The translations under genes were made by a program, and so were the position numbers. The notes beneath the pieces were generated by a model that searched no databases, was not told the DNA's origin, and was given only the letters and a program-made list of their open reading frames with translations. From NCBI RefSeq assembly GCF_038396785.1, contig NZ_CP151087.1:2170001-2234000 (forward strand): a DNA stretch of 64,000 nucleotides, written 5' to 3'. The DNA is from Sphingobacterium thalpophilum. GTDB taxonomy: Bacteria > Bacteroidota > Bacteroidia > Sphingobacteriales > Sphingobacteriaceae. Positions within the stretch are counted from its first letter, which is position 1, and the number at the start of each line of letters is the position of its first letter. This document shows, one piece after another, positions 16,429 through 25,480 of this stretch.

Positions 16429-18075
16429 TCAGCGCCAGGACTTATATTGATTGATCAACCCATTGGTAGATGAGTCGTGGCCCTGAACCTGGTGATCCTC
16501 CTGAAGTTCAGGTAAGATAGCATTAGCTAATTGTTTACCAAGTTCAACACCCCATTGATCAAAGCTGAAAATGTTCCAGATGACCCCTTGCACAAAAATT
16601 TTATGTTCATAAAGAGCGATCAGTTTACCCAATGATTTTGGCGTTATCTTTTTCAGCAAAAATGAATTTGTCGGACGGTTTCCCTGAAATACCTTGTATT
16701 TACGCTGCTGCTCGATTTCATCAGCCGATTTTCCTGATCCCTGCAATTCGGTTATCACTTCCTCCGCTGACTTTCCGTTCATCAATGCTTCGGTCTGCGC
16801 AAAAAAATTGGACAATAGTATTTTATGATGTTCTCCCAGCGGATTTAAACTCTGAGCAGGCGCGATGAAATCCGAAGGTATCAGCTTAGTCCCCTGATGA
16901 AGTAACTGATAAAACGCATGTTGTCCATTGGTACCAGGTTCGCCCCAGACTATAGGTCCTGTCTGATAATCAACTACATGACCGTTACGGTCGATATATT
17001 TACCATTGCTCTCCATATCCCCCTGTTGAAAATAGGCCGCAAAACGGTGCAGGTATTGATCATACGCAAAAATACCCAAGGTCTCAGCACCATAAAAATT
17101 GATATACCAGATCCCCAAAAGAGCCATGATTACCGGAATGTTCTTTTCAAAGGGAACATGCTGAAAATGCTCGTCGGCCTCATGGGCACCCTCCAATAAC
17201 GCCTGGAAATTATCATATCCTATTCCAAGACTGATGGATAGTCCTATTGAGGACCATAATGAATATCTGCCCCCTACCCAGTCCCAGAACACAAACATAT
17301 TACGCGTATTGATTCCGAACTTTTCCACCTCAGCTTCATTCGTACTCAGCGCAACAAAATGTTTTTCGATATCTTTTATTTCAGCCCCCGCCTCAAGCAG
17401 CCAAGAACGCGCACTATGGGCATTGGCCATCGTTTCCTGGGTGGTAAATGTTTTGGAAGCAATAAGAAAAAGTGTAGTTTCAGGATTAACATGCTTAAAG
17501 ACCTCAGAAATGTGCGTACCATCGACATTCGATACAAAATGCAGATTCAGAGGCGTTTTATATGCTTTTAAAGCCTCCGTTACCATGACGGGGCCGAGAT
17601 CTGACCCACCGATCCCGATATTGACAACATCAGTTATCGCCTTTCCCGTATATCCGGTCCAGCTTCCCGAAAGTACATCCTGTGTGAAATTTTTCATCTG
17701 GTCCAGTACTTCATGAACCTGGGGTATGATATTCACTCCATCAACAGTAACTACCGCATTTTTTGGCTGGCGCAGTGCTGTATGCAGAACAGGCCTGCCC
17801 TCCGTTGCATTGATCTTGTCTCCAGCGAACATTTTATCAATCGCCTGGTCTAGTTTCACCTCTTTTGCCAGCTCCAGCAAAAGGTTCAGCGTCTCTTCAG
17901 TAATTCTGTTTTTTGAATAATCAAACAGTACATCGCCCCATTGCACTGAAAACGTGGAGAACCGATGGGGATCTTCTATAAACAAATTGCGGATCTGCAC
18001 ATCTTTTATCATCTGGAAATGTGCCGTAAGCTTCTGAAAAGCCGCTGTATCTTTTAAATTAACCGTTGGTAACAT
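16429..18075 (-). CDS. pgi: Glucose-6-phosphate isomerase
   Basis: The 548-aa protein has the usual length for bacterial PGI. It interconverts glucose-6-phosphate and fructose-6-phosphate in the cytosol. Visible family landmarks are [19 protein letters not shown] (about 153-171), the phosphate-binding SKTFTTQET region, the second family signature near [18 protein letters not shown], and the C-terminal GNRPTNSF and QWGVELGK blocks with their conserved Lys and Glu. It is a core metabolic gene, so it marks ordinary chromosome beyond the mobile element. A dedicated terminator follows. Confidence 0.97.
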   Translation of the reverse strand: MLPTVNLKDTAAFQKLTAHFQMIKDVQIRNLFIEDPHRFSTFSVQWGDVLFDYSKNRITEETLNLLLELAKEVKLDQAIDKMFAGDKINATEGRPVLHTALRQPKNAVVTVDGVNIIPQVHEVLDQMKNFTQDVLSGSWTGYTGKAITDVVNIGIGGSDLGPVMVTEALKAYKTPLNLHFVSNVDGTHISEVFKHVNPETTLFLIASKTFTTQETMANAHSARSWLLEAGAEIKDIEKHFVALSTNEAEVEKFGINTRNMFVFWDWVGGRYSLWSSIGLSISLGIGYDNFQALLEGAHEADEHFQHVPFEKNIPVIMALLGIWYINFYGAETLGIFAYDQYLHRFAAYFQQGDMESNGKYIDRNGHVVDYQTGPIVWGEPGTNGQHAFYQLLHQGTKLIPSDFIAPAQSLNPLGEHHKILLSNFFAQTEALMNGKSAEEVITELQGSGKSADEIEQQRKYKVFQGNRPTNSFLLKKITPKSLGKLIALYEHKIFVQGVIWNIFSFDQWGVELGKQLANAILPELQEDHQVQGHDSSTNGLINQYKSWR

Positions 18076-18138
18076 ATGTTTAAGATTTATGTTACAAACC
18101 TAGTTCAATTCTCCGGCGGTCACGCAACCAACTTATAC

Positions 18139-19014
18139 CTATGTCTTATACATTTGCGCCAATTGCTGCTGCAGGTCCGTGGGTGTTTCATCAAGCTTAG
18201 CCTTAACAAACTTATTAAGTGCAGCGGGTGAGTTGAAGCCAAGTTCGAAAGCAATTTCTTTATGGGAATAGCTGGAGAGCAGCAACAGCTGCTTGATCTC
18301 ATTCATGATCCTTGCGTGGATGGTTTCGATCGAGGTCAGCCCCGCGGTTTTCTTGGTGATCTCATTTAATTTTTTGGGTGAAATCAGCAATTTTTCCGCA
18401 TACCAGCTTACTGTACGTTCTGTCTTGTAATACCGCTCCAGTAATTCTAAAAATTTCCCATAGAGTTTTGTATTTTCATTGGTCAGTTTATTCTTGTCCC
18501 ACTTCGTGTGGACAAACTCGACCAGCTTAAGTAACGTTATCTTGATGTAAAACCGTGCCTGTTCTTTCTTTACCGATGTTAGGTCATGGTATAGTTTTTC
18601 TATCTGATCCAACAGCAACTCTACTTCCTTGGTCTCCGCTACGGGCAGTTCAATATGATTGAGTTTGACAGAAATGTTGTGATTGTAAATACTCAGCTCA
18701 TTTTTAAGGATATCCGAACAGAACAGCACTTCATCAAACAGGATCATCTTGCCCTCAAAGTTGCTGCTGATCTGTTCTTTTGATGATAGCTGTCCAGGAA
18801 ATATAACACAGATGTTATTTTCCGTCACATCGTACCGACGGTCCTCTACCTGCATTTTCATTTTGCCTTTTTTAACAAATAATAAACAAAAATGGTCTTT
18901 TGTATGCGGTTCCCTATATTCCTCCAGTGCATTCCTGTCCAATTCAAAAATATGAAAGGGCGTGATTGCCCTTTCAGAATTATGCTGAATATCTTTCAGA
19001 TGATGTGTGATCAT
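18139..19014 (-). CDS. AraC-family transcriptional regulator
   Basis: The 291-aa protein has an N-terminal cupin-like sensing region (HFCLLFVKKGKMKMQVEDRR and on) and a C-terminal pair of HTHs. The second HTH reads SHKEIAFELGFNSPAALNKFVK, with the usual FxxxxGxTP-like end (LDETPTDLQ). It is probably a ligand-responsive activator, target unknown. A gluconolactonase remnant lies just upstream, so its native neighbour may have been lost. Confidence 0.9.
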   Translation of the reverse strand: MITHHLKDIQHNSERAITPFHIFELDRNALEEYREPHTKDHFCLLFVKKGKMKMQVEDRRYDVTENNICVIFPGQLSSKEQISSNFEGKMILFDEVLFCSDILKNELSIYNHNISVKLNHIELPVAETKEVELLLDQIEKLYHDLTSVKKEQARFYIKITLLKLVEFVHTKWDKNKLTNENTKLYGKFLELLERYYKTERTVSWYAEKLLISPKKLNEITKKTAGLTSIETIHARIMNEIKQLLLLSSYSHKEIAFELGFNSPAALNKFVKAKLDETPTDLQQQLAQMYKT

Positions 19015-19028
19015 ATTTATTTTTTATA

Positions 19029-19200
19029 TTAAATATTGCCGTGCAAATATTTTGCTGCTTTTTTGTCTACCAAAAATAATAATTCTCCCTGAGATGGCGC
19101 AAGCAATTGTGCCGGGTATATTCTGGGGTTATAAGGTCCCTCGATAACCTCTTTGAGAGCTTCCGCCTTCGTTTCTCCAAAAGAGATCACGAGTAGCCTA
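19029..19200 (-). pseudogene. 6-phosphogluconolactonase C-terminal remnant
   Basis: Reverse translation gives about 57 codons ending in a proper TAA: LVISFGETKAEALKEVIEG, then YNPRIYPAQLLAP and GELLFLVDKKAAKYL. This matches the C-terminal end of the 6-phosphogluconolactonase/glucosamine-6-phosphate isomerase family. No N-terminal part exists upstream. The coding similarity stops where a copy of the repeated element found upstream of the NTF2-like genes begins (19204-19253). It is a deletion remnant. Confidence 0.72.
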
Positions 19201-19203
19201 AGA

Positions 19204-19253
19204 GCTTTAGACCAACGATCAAGAAAACTCGGTGAATGGCGGAAATGGGGAGG
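19204..19253 (-). promoter_or_regulatory. Orphan copy of the upstream element of the NTF2-like genes
   Basis: CTTTAGACCAACGATC, then ACTCGGTGAATGGCGGAAAT and GGGGAGG, matches the blocks found upstream of the five small secreted genes. Here no such gene follows. The element abuts the gluconolactonase remnant instead. Confidence 0.65.
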
Positions 19254-19324
19254 TAAAAATAAATCCGCATGACTTGTAATAATTTAAAGAAATGCGACCA
19301 GTAGGTCTACCAGCCCTATTTTCT

Positions 19325-21169
19325 TTAAATCACCGGATAACCTACGTTATACGAATTGTTGCTGGCATTGATTTGAATTGTCTGAAATGACAGAAGTCGG
19401 TCAGCCTTACCAAAGTTGTCGATTGATGGTGCTACATATGTAGATAGTATTAGTTTTACAAAATCGCCGTCCGGAACAGCTGTAAGCGCTGCCGTATCCT
19501 CATTGAAATGAGCCTTAGTTGTTGCAGCAGTAAAATTCGAATTGATCGGCTTTCCTGCATCGATGTTAAATACACTTCGCAATTTAAACTTATAGTATAT
19601 ATCATCAATTGCTCCCGAACCCATTCCTTCTGATGCAGGCATAATTATAAAATCAACAATCGCTAATGTCGCGCCAATTGTGATCATTCCTGATGTTTTA
19701 ACTAATAACATGATATGAATTGTTCCGTTCGAAGTCCTCTCTTCCTGTTTAGCCATCAAACTTTTGATTCGGGCAATATTTATGCGGGCTATCACATGGC
19801 CATCTGACGATAGATAGCTTGAGCTCAATAACTCCTGTCTTTTCCGTTGAAATGAAATGCGACTTTGAGTAGGACTCACCACCGTTCGAGCTCTTGCATA
19901 CATATCAGCAGTAATTGAATTCCCTTCATAAAATTTAATCCGCGATTGGGGCTCAACTAGAGAATAGGAATTAGAGTTGTTGTTACGGATACTTACATTC
20001 CCTAAATATTCAGCATCTGTGGTAAAATTTCCGTCAAACTTGATATCGGAAAACTCCACATCTATCTTCTGATCTTCGTGCGCTTGGAAGTTGTTACTAT
20101 CAATAGCCAACCCCATGTAATTTGTTGCCGCTCCGAATTTAAAGTACAAATGGGCTTTGTAGGTTTTAATCTCAGGTTGATTATTACCCTCGAAATAATT
20201 TCCAGAAATTTTTCCGCCGGCTATTGGTCCGGAATACAAAAAAACTCCACCACTTTCAAATACGTTATCTACAATCCTAGCAACATTTACTGTAGGTTTT
20301 CCGTCGATATTTTTAAACCAGATTCCGGATATACAGCCTTCACACATATTATCTTTAAAAGTAAAGTTAAAGCATCGATCCGCATCAACTATCCGTTCAA
20401 CCTGTTCAAATATATTACCCGTAATCGTAACAGATTGTAAATACCCGTTTTTATAAGCGTCTGTGTCATTGGGCCTCTTTTCTTTATAAGATTTGATAAC
20501 ATGTTTAACCCTAAAAAAAGAACACTTGGTTATAAATACATTATAAATCCGATCCCCATCTACAAATGTACCGGATAAAGGTGTCCCATCTATTATGTTT
20601 CCAATATCCGCGCCGGCATTTCTTACAACCAAATTATCGATAAAAACCTTGCCTGTGTACAAATTTCCTGTTGAACCGGGATTTAATAACGAAGACTGTG
20701 ATGTTATCCAGCCGTCATTGACATTATTGGTTAAATGTACCGATCCGCCTTTGCCACTAATCCGATGCGAAGGATATCTTTGTAATGTTGCATCTGGCAG
20801 CCCCAAATAGGAATCTGCGAGTAATTGGCAGGTAATTTCTATACTCCTATAACCTGAATTAAAAATTTGCTGTATAAAAGGGGTGGCATCGGTATCTAAT
20901 CCGGCTTTTGCACCAAAGTAAAGCGGGTTAACCGCTTCTAGAAATCTATGTTCTAACTTAATTCCTGCAGCAGCAATGATGCTCCCGCCGTCGTCTGAAC
21001 CCGTTGTATCTGATAAACTGTAAACAATAGGACCTGGTGTATCTCCTGCTTGGTAATAGCCCAGAAGTTGTACGCCTAGATAAGTACCATCCTGTAATTC
21101 GGCAATTTCACATGCACATAAGTTGCGCAAATCTGCCATTGTCTTTTTGATTAGAAATTGTTTTGCCAT
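19325..21169 (-). CDS. Pectate-lyase-like right-handed beta-helix protein
   Basis: The 614-aa protein starts MAKQFLIKKTMADLRNL. A short head region with GYYQAGDTPGPIVY, common in tail-spike or glycan-associated beta-helix proteins, is followed by a pectate-lyase-superfamily start (NPLYFGAKAGLDTDATPFIQ) and repeated Asn-rich beta-helix turns to about residue 400. A beta-rich C-terminal domain ends it. There is no signal peptide, which is odd for a surface protein, so secretion by an unconventional route or a phage-derived origin is possible. No catalytic residues could be assigned. Confidence 0.72.
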   Translation of the reverse strand: MAKQFLIKKTMADLRNLCACEIAELQDGTYLGVQLLGYYQAGDTPGPIVYSLSDTTGSDDGGSIIAAAGIKLEHRFLEAVNPLYFGAKAGLDTDATPFIQQIFNSGYRSIEITCQLLADSYLGLPDATLQRYPSHRISGKGGSVHLTNNVNDGWITSQSSLLNPGSTGNLYTGKVFIDNLVVRNAGADIGNIIDGTPLSGTFVDGDRIYNVFITKCSFFRVKHVIKSYKEKRPNDTDAYKNGYLQSVTITGNIFEQVERIVDADRCFNFTFKDNMCEGCISGIWFKNIDGKPTVNVARIVDNVFESGGVFLYSGPIAGGKISGNYFEGNNQPEIKTYKAHLYFKFGAATNYMGLAIDSNNFQAHEDQKIDVEFSDIKFDGNFTTDAEYLGNVSIRNNNSNSYSLVEPQSRIKFYEGNSITADMYARARTVVSPTQSRISFQRKRQELLSSSYLSSDGHVIARINIARIKSLMAKQEERTSNGTIHIMLLVKTSGMITIGATLAIVDFIIMPASEGMGSGAIDDIYYKFKLRSVFNIDAGKPINSNFTAATTKAHFNEDTAALTAVPDGDFVKLILSTYVAPSIDNFGKADRLLSFQTIQINASNNSYNVGYPVI

Positions 21170-21301
21170 AATGTTGTTGTTTTTAATTCTTACACAAACT
21201 TAGACCTCATTCAAGTGCTATTTGAGTGAAAAGTATCCAATGTAAGCGGTAGAATACAACTACCGAAAAGTTGTGCGGATGGGCGACCATAAAACACAAA
21301 A

Positions 21302-21325
21302 AAGCCACATCTTTCGACGTGGCTT
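21302..21325 (-). terminator. Terminator of NTF2-like gene copy 1
   Basis: AAGCCAC pairs with GTGGCTT, and A-rich sequence to the left gives the U-run in the gene's direction. Near-identical hairpins follow the other four copies. Confidence 0.75.
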
Positions 21326-21399
21326 ATTAAACTAAACTTAAACATATGATTCACTAGTGGTTTGTCATTTATTTGCCGCAAACCACCAGTTGTAAAATT

Positions 21400-21846
21400 C
21401 TATTTATACGAATTGATTGATTTGGATACTTTCCAATTATTGCCCACACGCTCCAAGGTAACTAGGTCAGTCTTGGTGAAGTTCTCAAATTTCAACCTCA
21501 CTTTGGCTACCATATAGTCAGCTGATTCTTCTAAGATGTCGGTGCTTACTATACAGTTAAGCTTTTCTCCTTTTTGTTTTTTCAAGGAATTAATCACTTC
21601 ACTACGGCTATTAGATTGCGCATTGGTAGCTTGGATCTTTTGATTGAAATCTTCTGCGAATAACTGCTCTACGCCTGCTGATTCGCCCTCCGTAGTTATC
21701 GCAACATAGTGAGCAAGTGCCAAGTCTGCTGTAGAAAGGTTAACGTTTGCTTTTGTTGCTTTTGCTCCAGGTCCTTCAGCTGCCATAGCGAAAGTTGATA
21801 CTGCGATTAGGGCTGCTGCTGCGAATGTTTTTACTAATGCTTTCAT
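21400..21846 (-). CDS. Secreted NTF2-like small protein, copy 1
   Basis: The 148-aa protein has a clear signal peptide (MKALVKTFAAAALIAVSTFAMAA, cleaved near AMA-AEG). The mature domain of about 125 aa resembles lumazine-binding/NTF2-like small proteins (HYVAITTEGESAGVEQLF near the start, NNWKVSKSINSYK at the end). It is periplasmic or exported, function unknown. It is one of five paralogs in this window, all on the reverse strand, and is over 90 percent alike to copies 2 and 3 by eye. It has its own promoter box (CAAAACTA on the + strand at 21894-21901, TAGTTTTG when read along the gene), its own upstream element and its own terminator. Confidence 0.82.
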   Translation of the reverse strand: MKALVKTFAAAALIAVSTFAMAAEGPGAKATKANVNLSTADLALAHYVAITTEGESAGVEQLFAEDFNQKIQATNAQSNSRSEVINSLKKQKGEKLNCIVSTDILEESADYMVAKVRLKFENFTKTDLVTLERVGNNWKVSKSINSYK

Positions 21847-21910
21847 AATGTCTTTACTTTATATTGTTAGTTTTTTGTTCTTATTTGTTGACTCAAAACT
21901 ACAACACAAT

Positions 21911-21977
21911 AGGCCCCTAGCCTATGGACTTTAGACCAGCGCTCAGGAAAACTCGGTGAATGGCTGGAATGGGGAGG
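21911..21977 (-). promoter_or_regulatory. Conserved upstream element, NTF2-like copy 1
   Basis: On the gene strand it reads CCTCCCCATT, then CCATTCACCGAGTTTT, GGTCTAAAG and CATAGGCTAGGGGCC. It ends about 10 bp before the TAGTTTTG promoter box. Blocks and spacing are shared with copies 2 and 3. It could be an activator site, since no -33 motif is evident. Confidence 0.65.
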
Positions 21978-22063
21978 TGAAAGTTATCATTCGAATTAAC
22001 GATTCAATGAAGCTATAGATTCGGGGAGAGATAATTTATTTCAAAATTTCATTATCTTAGTGC

Positions 22064-22360
22064 ATGTGGCCACCGATATCAATTGACAAAATAGAACTTC
22101 TTATTTCGCAAGCAGAACTGACAATGGATTATAAAGCTTTAAACCTTTGGAATCTCATCAAAGTAACTCCTCATAAGTGGCAAGAAAAATCGTTTGGAGA
22201 TGAGAGTGGGGGCTTTTGGGTGGTTGCCTTATTTGGAAATCAAATAATTTACTATAATGACATTGAAGAAGGCTTTAATATATCATCGTTTGAAATCTAC
22301 GGCGTTATTGATCAATACGATTGTAACCAATCTGAATTGACCGCCCCATTAATTATTTAG
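22064..22360 (+). CDS. Hypothetical small cytosolic protein
   Basis: The 98-aa protein starts at the ATG at 22064 (MWPPISIDKIE). It has a central KWQEKSFGDESGGFWVVALFGNQIIYYNDIEEGFNI block, in part GGGFWVVA and YNDIEEGF, which I recall from small hypothetical proteins of scattered bacterial distribution, some near toxin-immunity loci. It has no signal peptide. It lies alone between NTF2-like copies 1 and 2 and on the opposite strand. Function is unknown; an immunity-type role is only a guess. Confidence 0.6.
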   Translation: MWPPISIDKIELLISQAELTMDYKALNLWNLIKVTPHKWQEKSFGDESGGFWVVALFGNQIIYYNDIEEGFNISSFEIYGVIDQYDCNQSELTAPLII

Positions 22361-22436
22361 TTTCACAGTTGAGTCAAATCCCTGACGAGATTATTTAGGA
22401 TAATAAACCGAACTAAAAAAATAGATAAATCATAAA

Positions 22437-22460
22437 AAAGCCACATCTCTCGACGTGGCC
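22437..22460 (-). terminator. Terminator of NTF2-like gene copy 2
   Basis: GCCAC..GTGGC hairpin preceded on the left by AAAAAA. It is the same design as the hairpin after copy 1. Confidence 0.72.
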
Positions 22461-22527
22461 ATAAATAAACATATGATTCACTAGTGGTTTGTCTTTTATT
22501 ACTGGCAAACCACTAATTATTTAAATT

Positions 22528-22974
22528 CTATTTATACGAATTGATCGATCTGGATACTTTCCAGTCATTGCCCACACGTTCCAAGGTAACCAGATCAGTC
22601 TTGATGAAGTTTTCAAATTTCAAGGTCACTTTAGCCACCATATAGTCTGCCGATTCCTCAATGATGTCTGTGCTTACTGTGCAGTTCAGCTTTTCCCCTT
22701 TTTGCTTTTTCAAGGATTTAACCACTTCGCTACGGCTGTTAGACTGCGCATTGGTAGCTTGAATCTTTTGATTGAAATCAGCTGCAAACAACTGCTCTAC
22801 TCCTGCTGATTCGCCCTCCGTAGTGACCGCAACATAGTGATCAAGTGCCAAGTCTGCTGTAGAAAGGTTAACGTTTGCTTTTGTTGCTTTTGCTCCAGGT
22901 CCCTCAGCTGCCATAGCGAAAGTTGATACTGCGATTAGAGCTGCTGCTGCGAATGTTTTTACTAGCGTGTTCAT
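22528..22974 (-). CDS. Secreted NTF2-like small protein, copy 2
   Basis: This 148-aa close paralog of copy 1 has the same signal peptide (MNTLVKTFAAAALIAVSTFA) and the same ends (VGNDWKVSRSINSYK). Differences from copy 1 are scattered conservative changes (ALDHYVAV for ALAHYVAI, AADF for AEDF). The downstream tail (ATGATTCACTAGTGGTTTGT) is also shared with copy 1, so the duplicated unit runs from upstream element to past the terminator. Confidence 0.82.
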   Translation of the reverse strand: MNTLVKTFAAAALIAVSTFAMAAEGPGAKATKANVNLSTADLALDHYVAVTTEGESAGVEQLFAADFNQKIQATNAQSNSRSEVVKSLKKQKGEKLNCTVSTDIIEESADYMVAKVTLKFENFIKTDLVTLERVGNDWKVSRSINSYK

Positions 22975-23039
22975 AATGTCTTTATTTATAGTGTTAGTTT
23001 TTAGTTCTTATTTGTTGACTCAAAACTACAACACAATAG

Positions 23040-23105
23040 ACCCCTAGCCTATGGCCTTTAGACCAACGATCAGGAAAACTCGGTGAATGGCGGTAATGGG
23101 GAGAG
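23040..23105 (-). promoter_or_regulatory. Conserved upstream element, NTF2-like copy 2
   Basis: It has the same ordered blocks as copy 1 (CCATTCACCGAGTTTT, GGTCTAAAG, CATAGGCTAGGGG) at the same distance from the TAGTTTTG box and the start codon. Confidence 0.65.
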
Positions 23106-23333
23106 GAAAGGGTTTAGAATAAAGCATTGAATTTTCGATAATCAGACTATAACAGCTATCTTTAATAGCAAAAGCTTCCACAAGTTAACCCCAGTCAAAC
23201 ATATTTCGCACAGATTCAGCAGCACGCCCAGGAATTTCTAAATACAAATGGTCAGAATTTAAAAGAATGGCTGGCCTTAAGATTAAATATTCAACTCGAA
23301 AATGGACTGTTTTTATTTCCCACAGGAGGTATA

Positions 23334-23792
23334 ATGATAGAAGATAGTGAGGAATTGCCAGAAGAACCTAAAAGAATCCACCTAGCGGGAGTTGACACTA
23401 AAATAATTGAGGATTTTATTATCGAAAATCCTACAACAGCCTTTGTAGAATATCCTTGGGAAGCAATATCAATTGAGAAAAAATTAGCTTTCGAAGATAT
23501 GCTGTATAAAGAAATCGATTCATCAGGATCTATAGTCGATTATTTACGGAGCCATTCTACGAACACTATTTTAAAAGGAGCCACAGTTTCAGCCTTTTGC
23601 ATAAATGTTAATTCATCTCAGGTTTTATTTGAAATACAAAGTAAAAAGATCGATCAACGCTTTGCATTAATAGCATTCAAGCAATCCGATCGAGATGGAA
23701 CTCGTTTGTTAAAAGGTATTAAATTATTTAATGATTTTGACGAATTCAAAGATCTCAAGATGTATCCAGACAGAAACGAATGGGAGAAATAA
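23334..23792 (+). CDS. Hypothetical protein, possibly 5'-truncated
   Basis: The protein is 152 aa from the ATG at 23334, which has a strong AGGAGG ribosome site 5 bases upstream. The same frame is open back to 23169 (after a TAG) and reads like protein (QHAQEFLNTNGQNLKEWLA), so the gene may once have started further left and lost its 5' end. The sequence is acidic with no motif I recognise and no signal peptide. It sits alone between NTF2-like copies 2 and 3. Confidence 0.5.
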   Translation: MIEDSEELPEEPKRIHLAGVDTKIIEDFIIENPTTAFVEYPWEAISIEKKLAFEDMLYKEIDSSGSIVDYLRSHSTNTILKGATVSAFCINVNSSQVLFEIQSKKIDQRFALIAFKQSDRDGTRLLKGIKLFNDFDEFKDLKMYPDRNEWEK

Positions 23793-24041
23793 ATTGAAAT
23801 GAAAAAGGAAGGCAAGATCTTCATACAGTATAAATAAGCCAATACAAGTTATCAAAAAAATTTACTCCGATAAAACTATTTGGAAATGGCAATTGTTCTT
23901 ATAATACAAAGCGGCTCCAAGCTATCTTTCGAAGGAAAGGTTCAACATAAAATTGGCGTCGTACAGTGAAAATCCAATTGTCTTAAAAAACATTGGATGA
24001 CGAAACAAAAAAGAGGAAACGATAGGAAACATAAAAATTGC

Positions 24042-24091
24042 TGTACAAGTAAACGCTAAGAGAAAGGGTCTGATGAGAATCAGACCCTTTT
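24042..24091. repeat. Dispersed 50-bp repeat ending in a terminator (copy 1)
   Basis: CTGTACAAGTAAACGCTAAG, then AGAAAGGGTCTGAT and its inverted complement. A near-identical block lies at 26300-26350, with only a few substitutions, so both the hairpin and its lead-in are duplicated. Confidence 0.75.
24063..24091. terminator. Hairpin terminator
   Basis: AAAGGGTCTGAT/ATCAGACCCTTT is a perfect 12-bp stem around GAGA, flanked by T residues. It probably ends transcription from the left (23334 gene). Confidence 0.75.
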
Positions 24092-24097
24092 GACGTA

Positions 24098-24125
24098 AAA
24101 AGCCAGATTTCAGGATCTGGCTTCT
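24098..24125. terminator. Second hairpin terminator
   Basis: AAGCCAGAT/ATCTGGCTT stem with an AAAA lead-in on the left. It is oriented to stop the reverse-strand membrane protein gene that ends at 24197. Confidence 0.6.
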
Positions 24126-24196
24126 AAACTAAACTGAAAAAGTACTGCCCCCTAGTTTTCGGGATCCTTTATTTGCTCCAATAAGCATATCATCCG

Positions 24197-24646
24197 CTAA
24201 TAATCAGCCTTTGTTATAAGCATCCATCTCATTATATTGAAAATGAAAAATAATGCAAGCCAAGCAAAAGAAAACATATCCGGGTATTGTAGGACAGCAT
24301 GTAGGCTATAAAGACCTGCTATCCCTATAACTATCGAAAATATCCTATCTAATGTAGTTCCCAGTCTTCTTTTTATGATATATAACGAATGCAGTAAAAC
24401 TGTTGTACAGATTATAATATAAATAACCGCCAGTAGAGCTTGAACAACTAAGTCCCACATATTGATGAAATCAACATAATTCAGGCAAGTAAAAAATTGA
24501 AATAGAGCAAGAAATAACACCATAAAAAAAAGGAGCGTAAACTTTTCACCCGGTAGAGGTAAAAGCAACAAAAGCAATATTGTAATGATATTAATAAACG
24601 CTTTATATCTTACTAGTCTTTCCATTAAGAAACTATGCTTTTTCAT
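24197..24646 (-). CDS. Small integral membrane protein
   Basis: The 149-aa protein has four hydrophobic segments (about residues 17-32, 35-55, 63-90 and 104-140), a basic N-terminus (MKKHSFLMERLVRYK) and a basic loop IIKRRLG before the last segment. I do not recognise a family. It lies directly downstream of NTF2-like copy 3 on the same strand but has a gap and its own start region. Function unknown. Confidence 0.62.
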   Translation of the reverse strand: MKKHSFLMERLVRYKAFINIITILLLLLLPLPGEKFTLLFFMVLFLALFQFFTCLNYVDFINMWDLVVQALLAVIYIIICTTVLLHSLYIIKRRLGTTLDRIFSIVIGIAGLYSLHAVLQYPDMFSFAWLALFFIFNIMRWMLITKADY

Positions 24647-24761
24647 AATTGATTTATTTAATATCCCAAAGCTACCCTTCTTTTAAGATCAAAAATTTGA
24701 TAAAAGGCAAAAAAAAGACATATCTCTTTACCATGGATGTTGTCTATACGCCAAAACAAAA

Positions 24762-24784
24762 AAGCCACATCTTCCGATATGGCT
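24762..24784 (-). terminator. Terminator of NTF2-like gene copy 3
   Basis: AGCCACATC/GATATGGCT, with one mismatch, preceded by AAAAAA on the left. It is a diverged version of the hairpins at copies 1 and 2. Confidence 0.65.
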
Positions 24785-24815
24785 CTACAACATATATATT
24801 TATTTGAGATGGCTT

Positions 24816-25262
24816 CTACTTATACGAATTGATTGATTTGGAAACTTTCCAGTCATTGCCTACACGCTCCAAGGTAACTAGATCAGTCTTGGTGAAGTTT
24901 TCAAATTTTAAGGTTACTTTAGCCACCATGTAGTCTGCAGATTCCTCGATGATATCAGTGCTTACTGTACAGTTCAGCTTTTCGCCTTTTTGTTTTTTCA
25001 AGGATTTAATCACTTCGCTACGGCTGTTAGACTGCGCATTGGTAGCTTGAATCTTTTGATTGAAATCAGCTGCAAACAACTGCTCTACTCCTGCTGATTC
25101 TCCCTCTGTCGTTACCGCAACGTAGTGATCTAAAGCCAAGTCCGCTGTGGAAAGGTTAACGTTTGCTTTTGCCGATTTTGTTCCCGGTCCTTCAGCTGCC
25201 ATAGCGAAAGTTGATACTGTGATTAAGGCTGCCACTGCGAATGTTTTTACTAATGAGTTCAT
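24816..25262 (-). CDS. Secreted NTF2-like small protein, copy 3
   Basis: This 148-aa paralog has a signal peptide (MNSLVKTFAVAALITVSTFAMAA) and is almost identical to copy 2 from about residue 40 onward. The spread of differences suggests that copies 2 and 3 are each other's closest relatives, with drift or gene conversion. It has its own promoter box, upstream element and terminator. Confidence 0.82.
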   Translation of the reverse strand: MNSLVKTFAVAALITVSTFAMAAEGPGTKSAKANVNLSTADLALDHYVAVTTEGESAGVEQLFAADFNQKIQATNAQSNSRSEVIKSLKKQKGEKLNCTVSTDIIEESADYMVAKVTLKFENFTKTDLVTLERVGNDWKVSKSINSYK

Positions 25263-25327
25263 AATGTCTTTATTTTATATTGTTAGTTTATCTGTTCTTA
25301 TTTGTTGACTCAAAACTACAACACAAT

Positions 25328-25396
25328 AGGCCCCAAGCCTATGATCTTTAGACCAACGCTCACAAAAACTCGGTGAATGGCAGGAATGGGGAGGTG
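25328..25396 (-). promoter_or_regulatory. Conserved upstream element, NTF2-like copy 3
   Basis: Same blocks as copies 1 and 2, with TTTTTGTGAGCG between CACCGAG and TTGGTCTAAAG. The DJ-1-type gene starts about 85 bp beyond it in the opposite direction, so both promoters share this intergenic space. Confidence 0.65.
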
Positions 25397-25480
25397 AATT
25401 TTAATTTTGTGATGTAGGTCACGGTAAATTACCATACAAAATCAAGAAATTTGTTCCAACAAGAAGAAAATCAAAGCAAT

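Larger units (their letters stand above)
23793..24196. other. Gap with repeat and tandem terminators
   Basis: No gene is seen in the 404 bp. The left half is AT-rich without structure I can name. The right half holds a repeat shared with 26300-26350 and two terminator hairpins (24063-24091 and 24098-24125). Confidence 0.6.

Noticed and set aside
21302..25396. CRISPR-like array from the repeated blocks near the NTF2-like genes
   Set aside because: The repeats are gene-sized cassettes at irregular spacing with coding content, not short spaced repeats. No cas genes are present.
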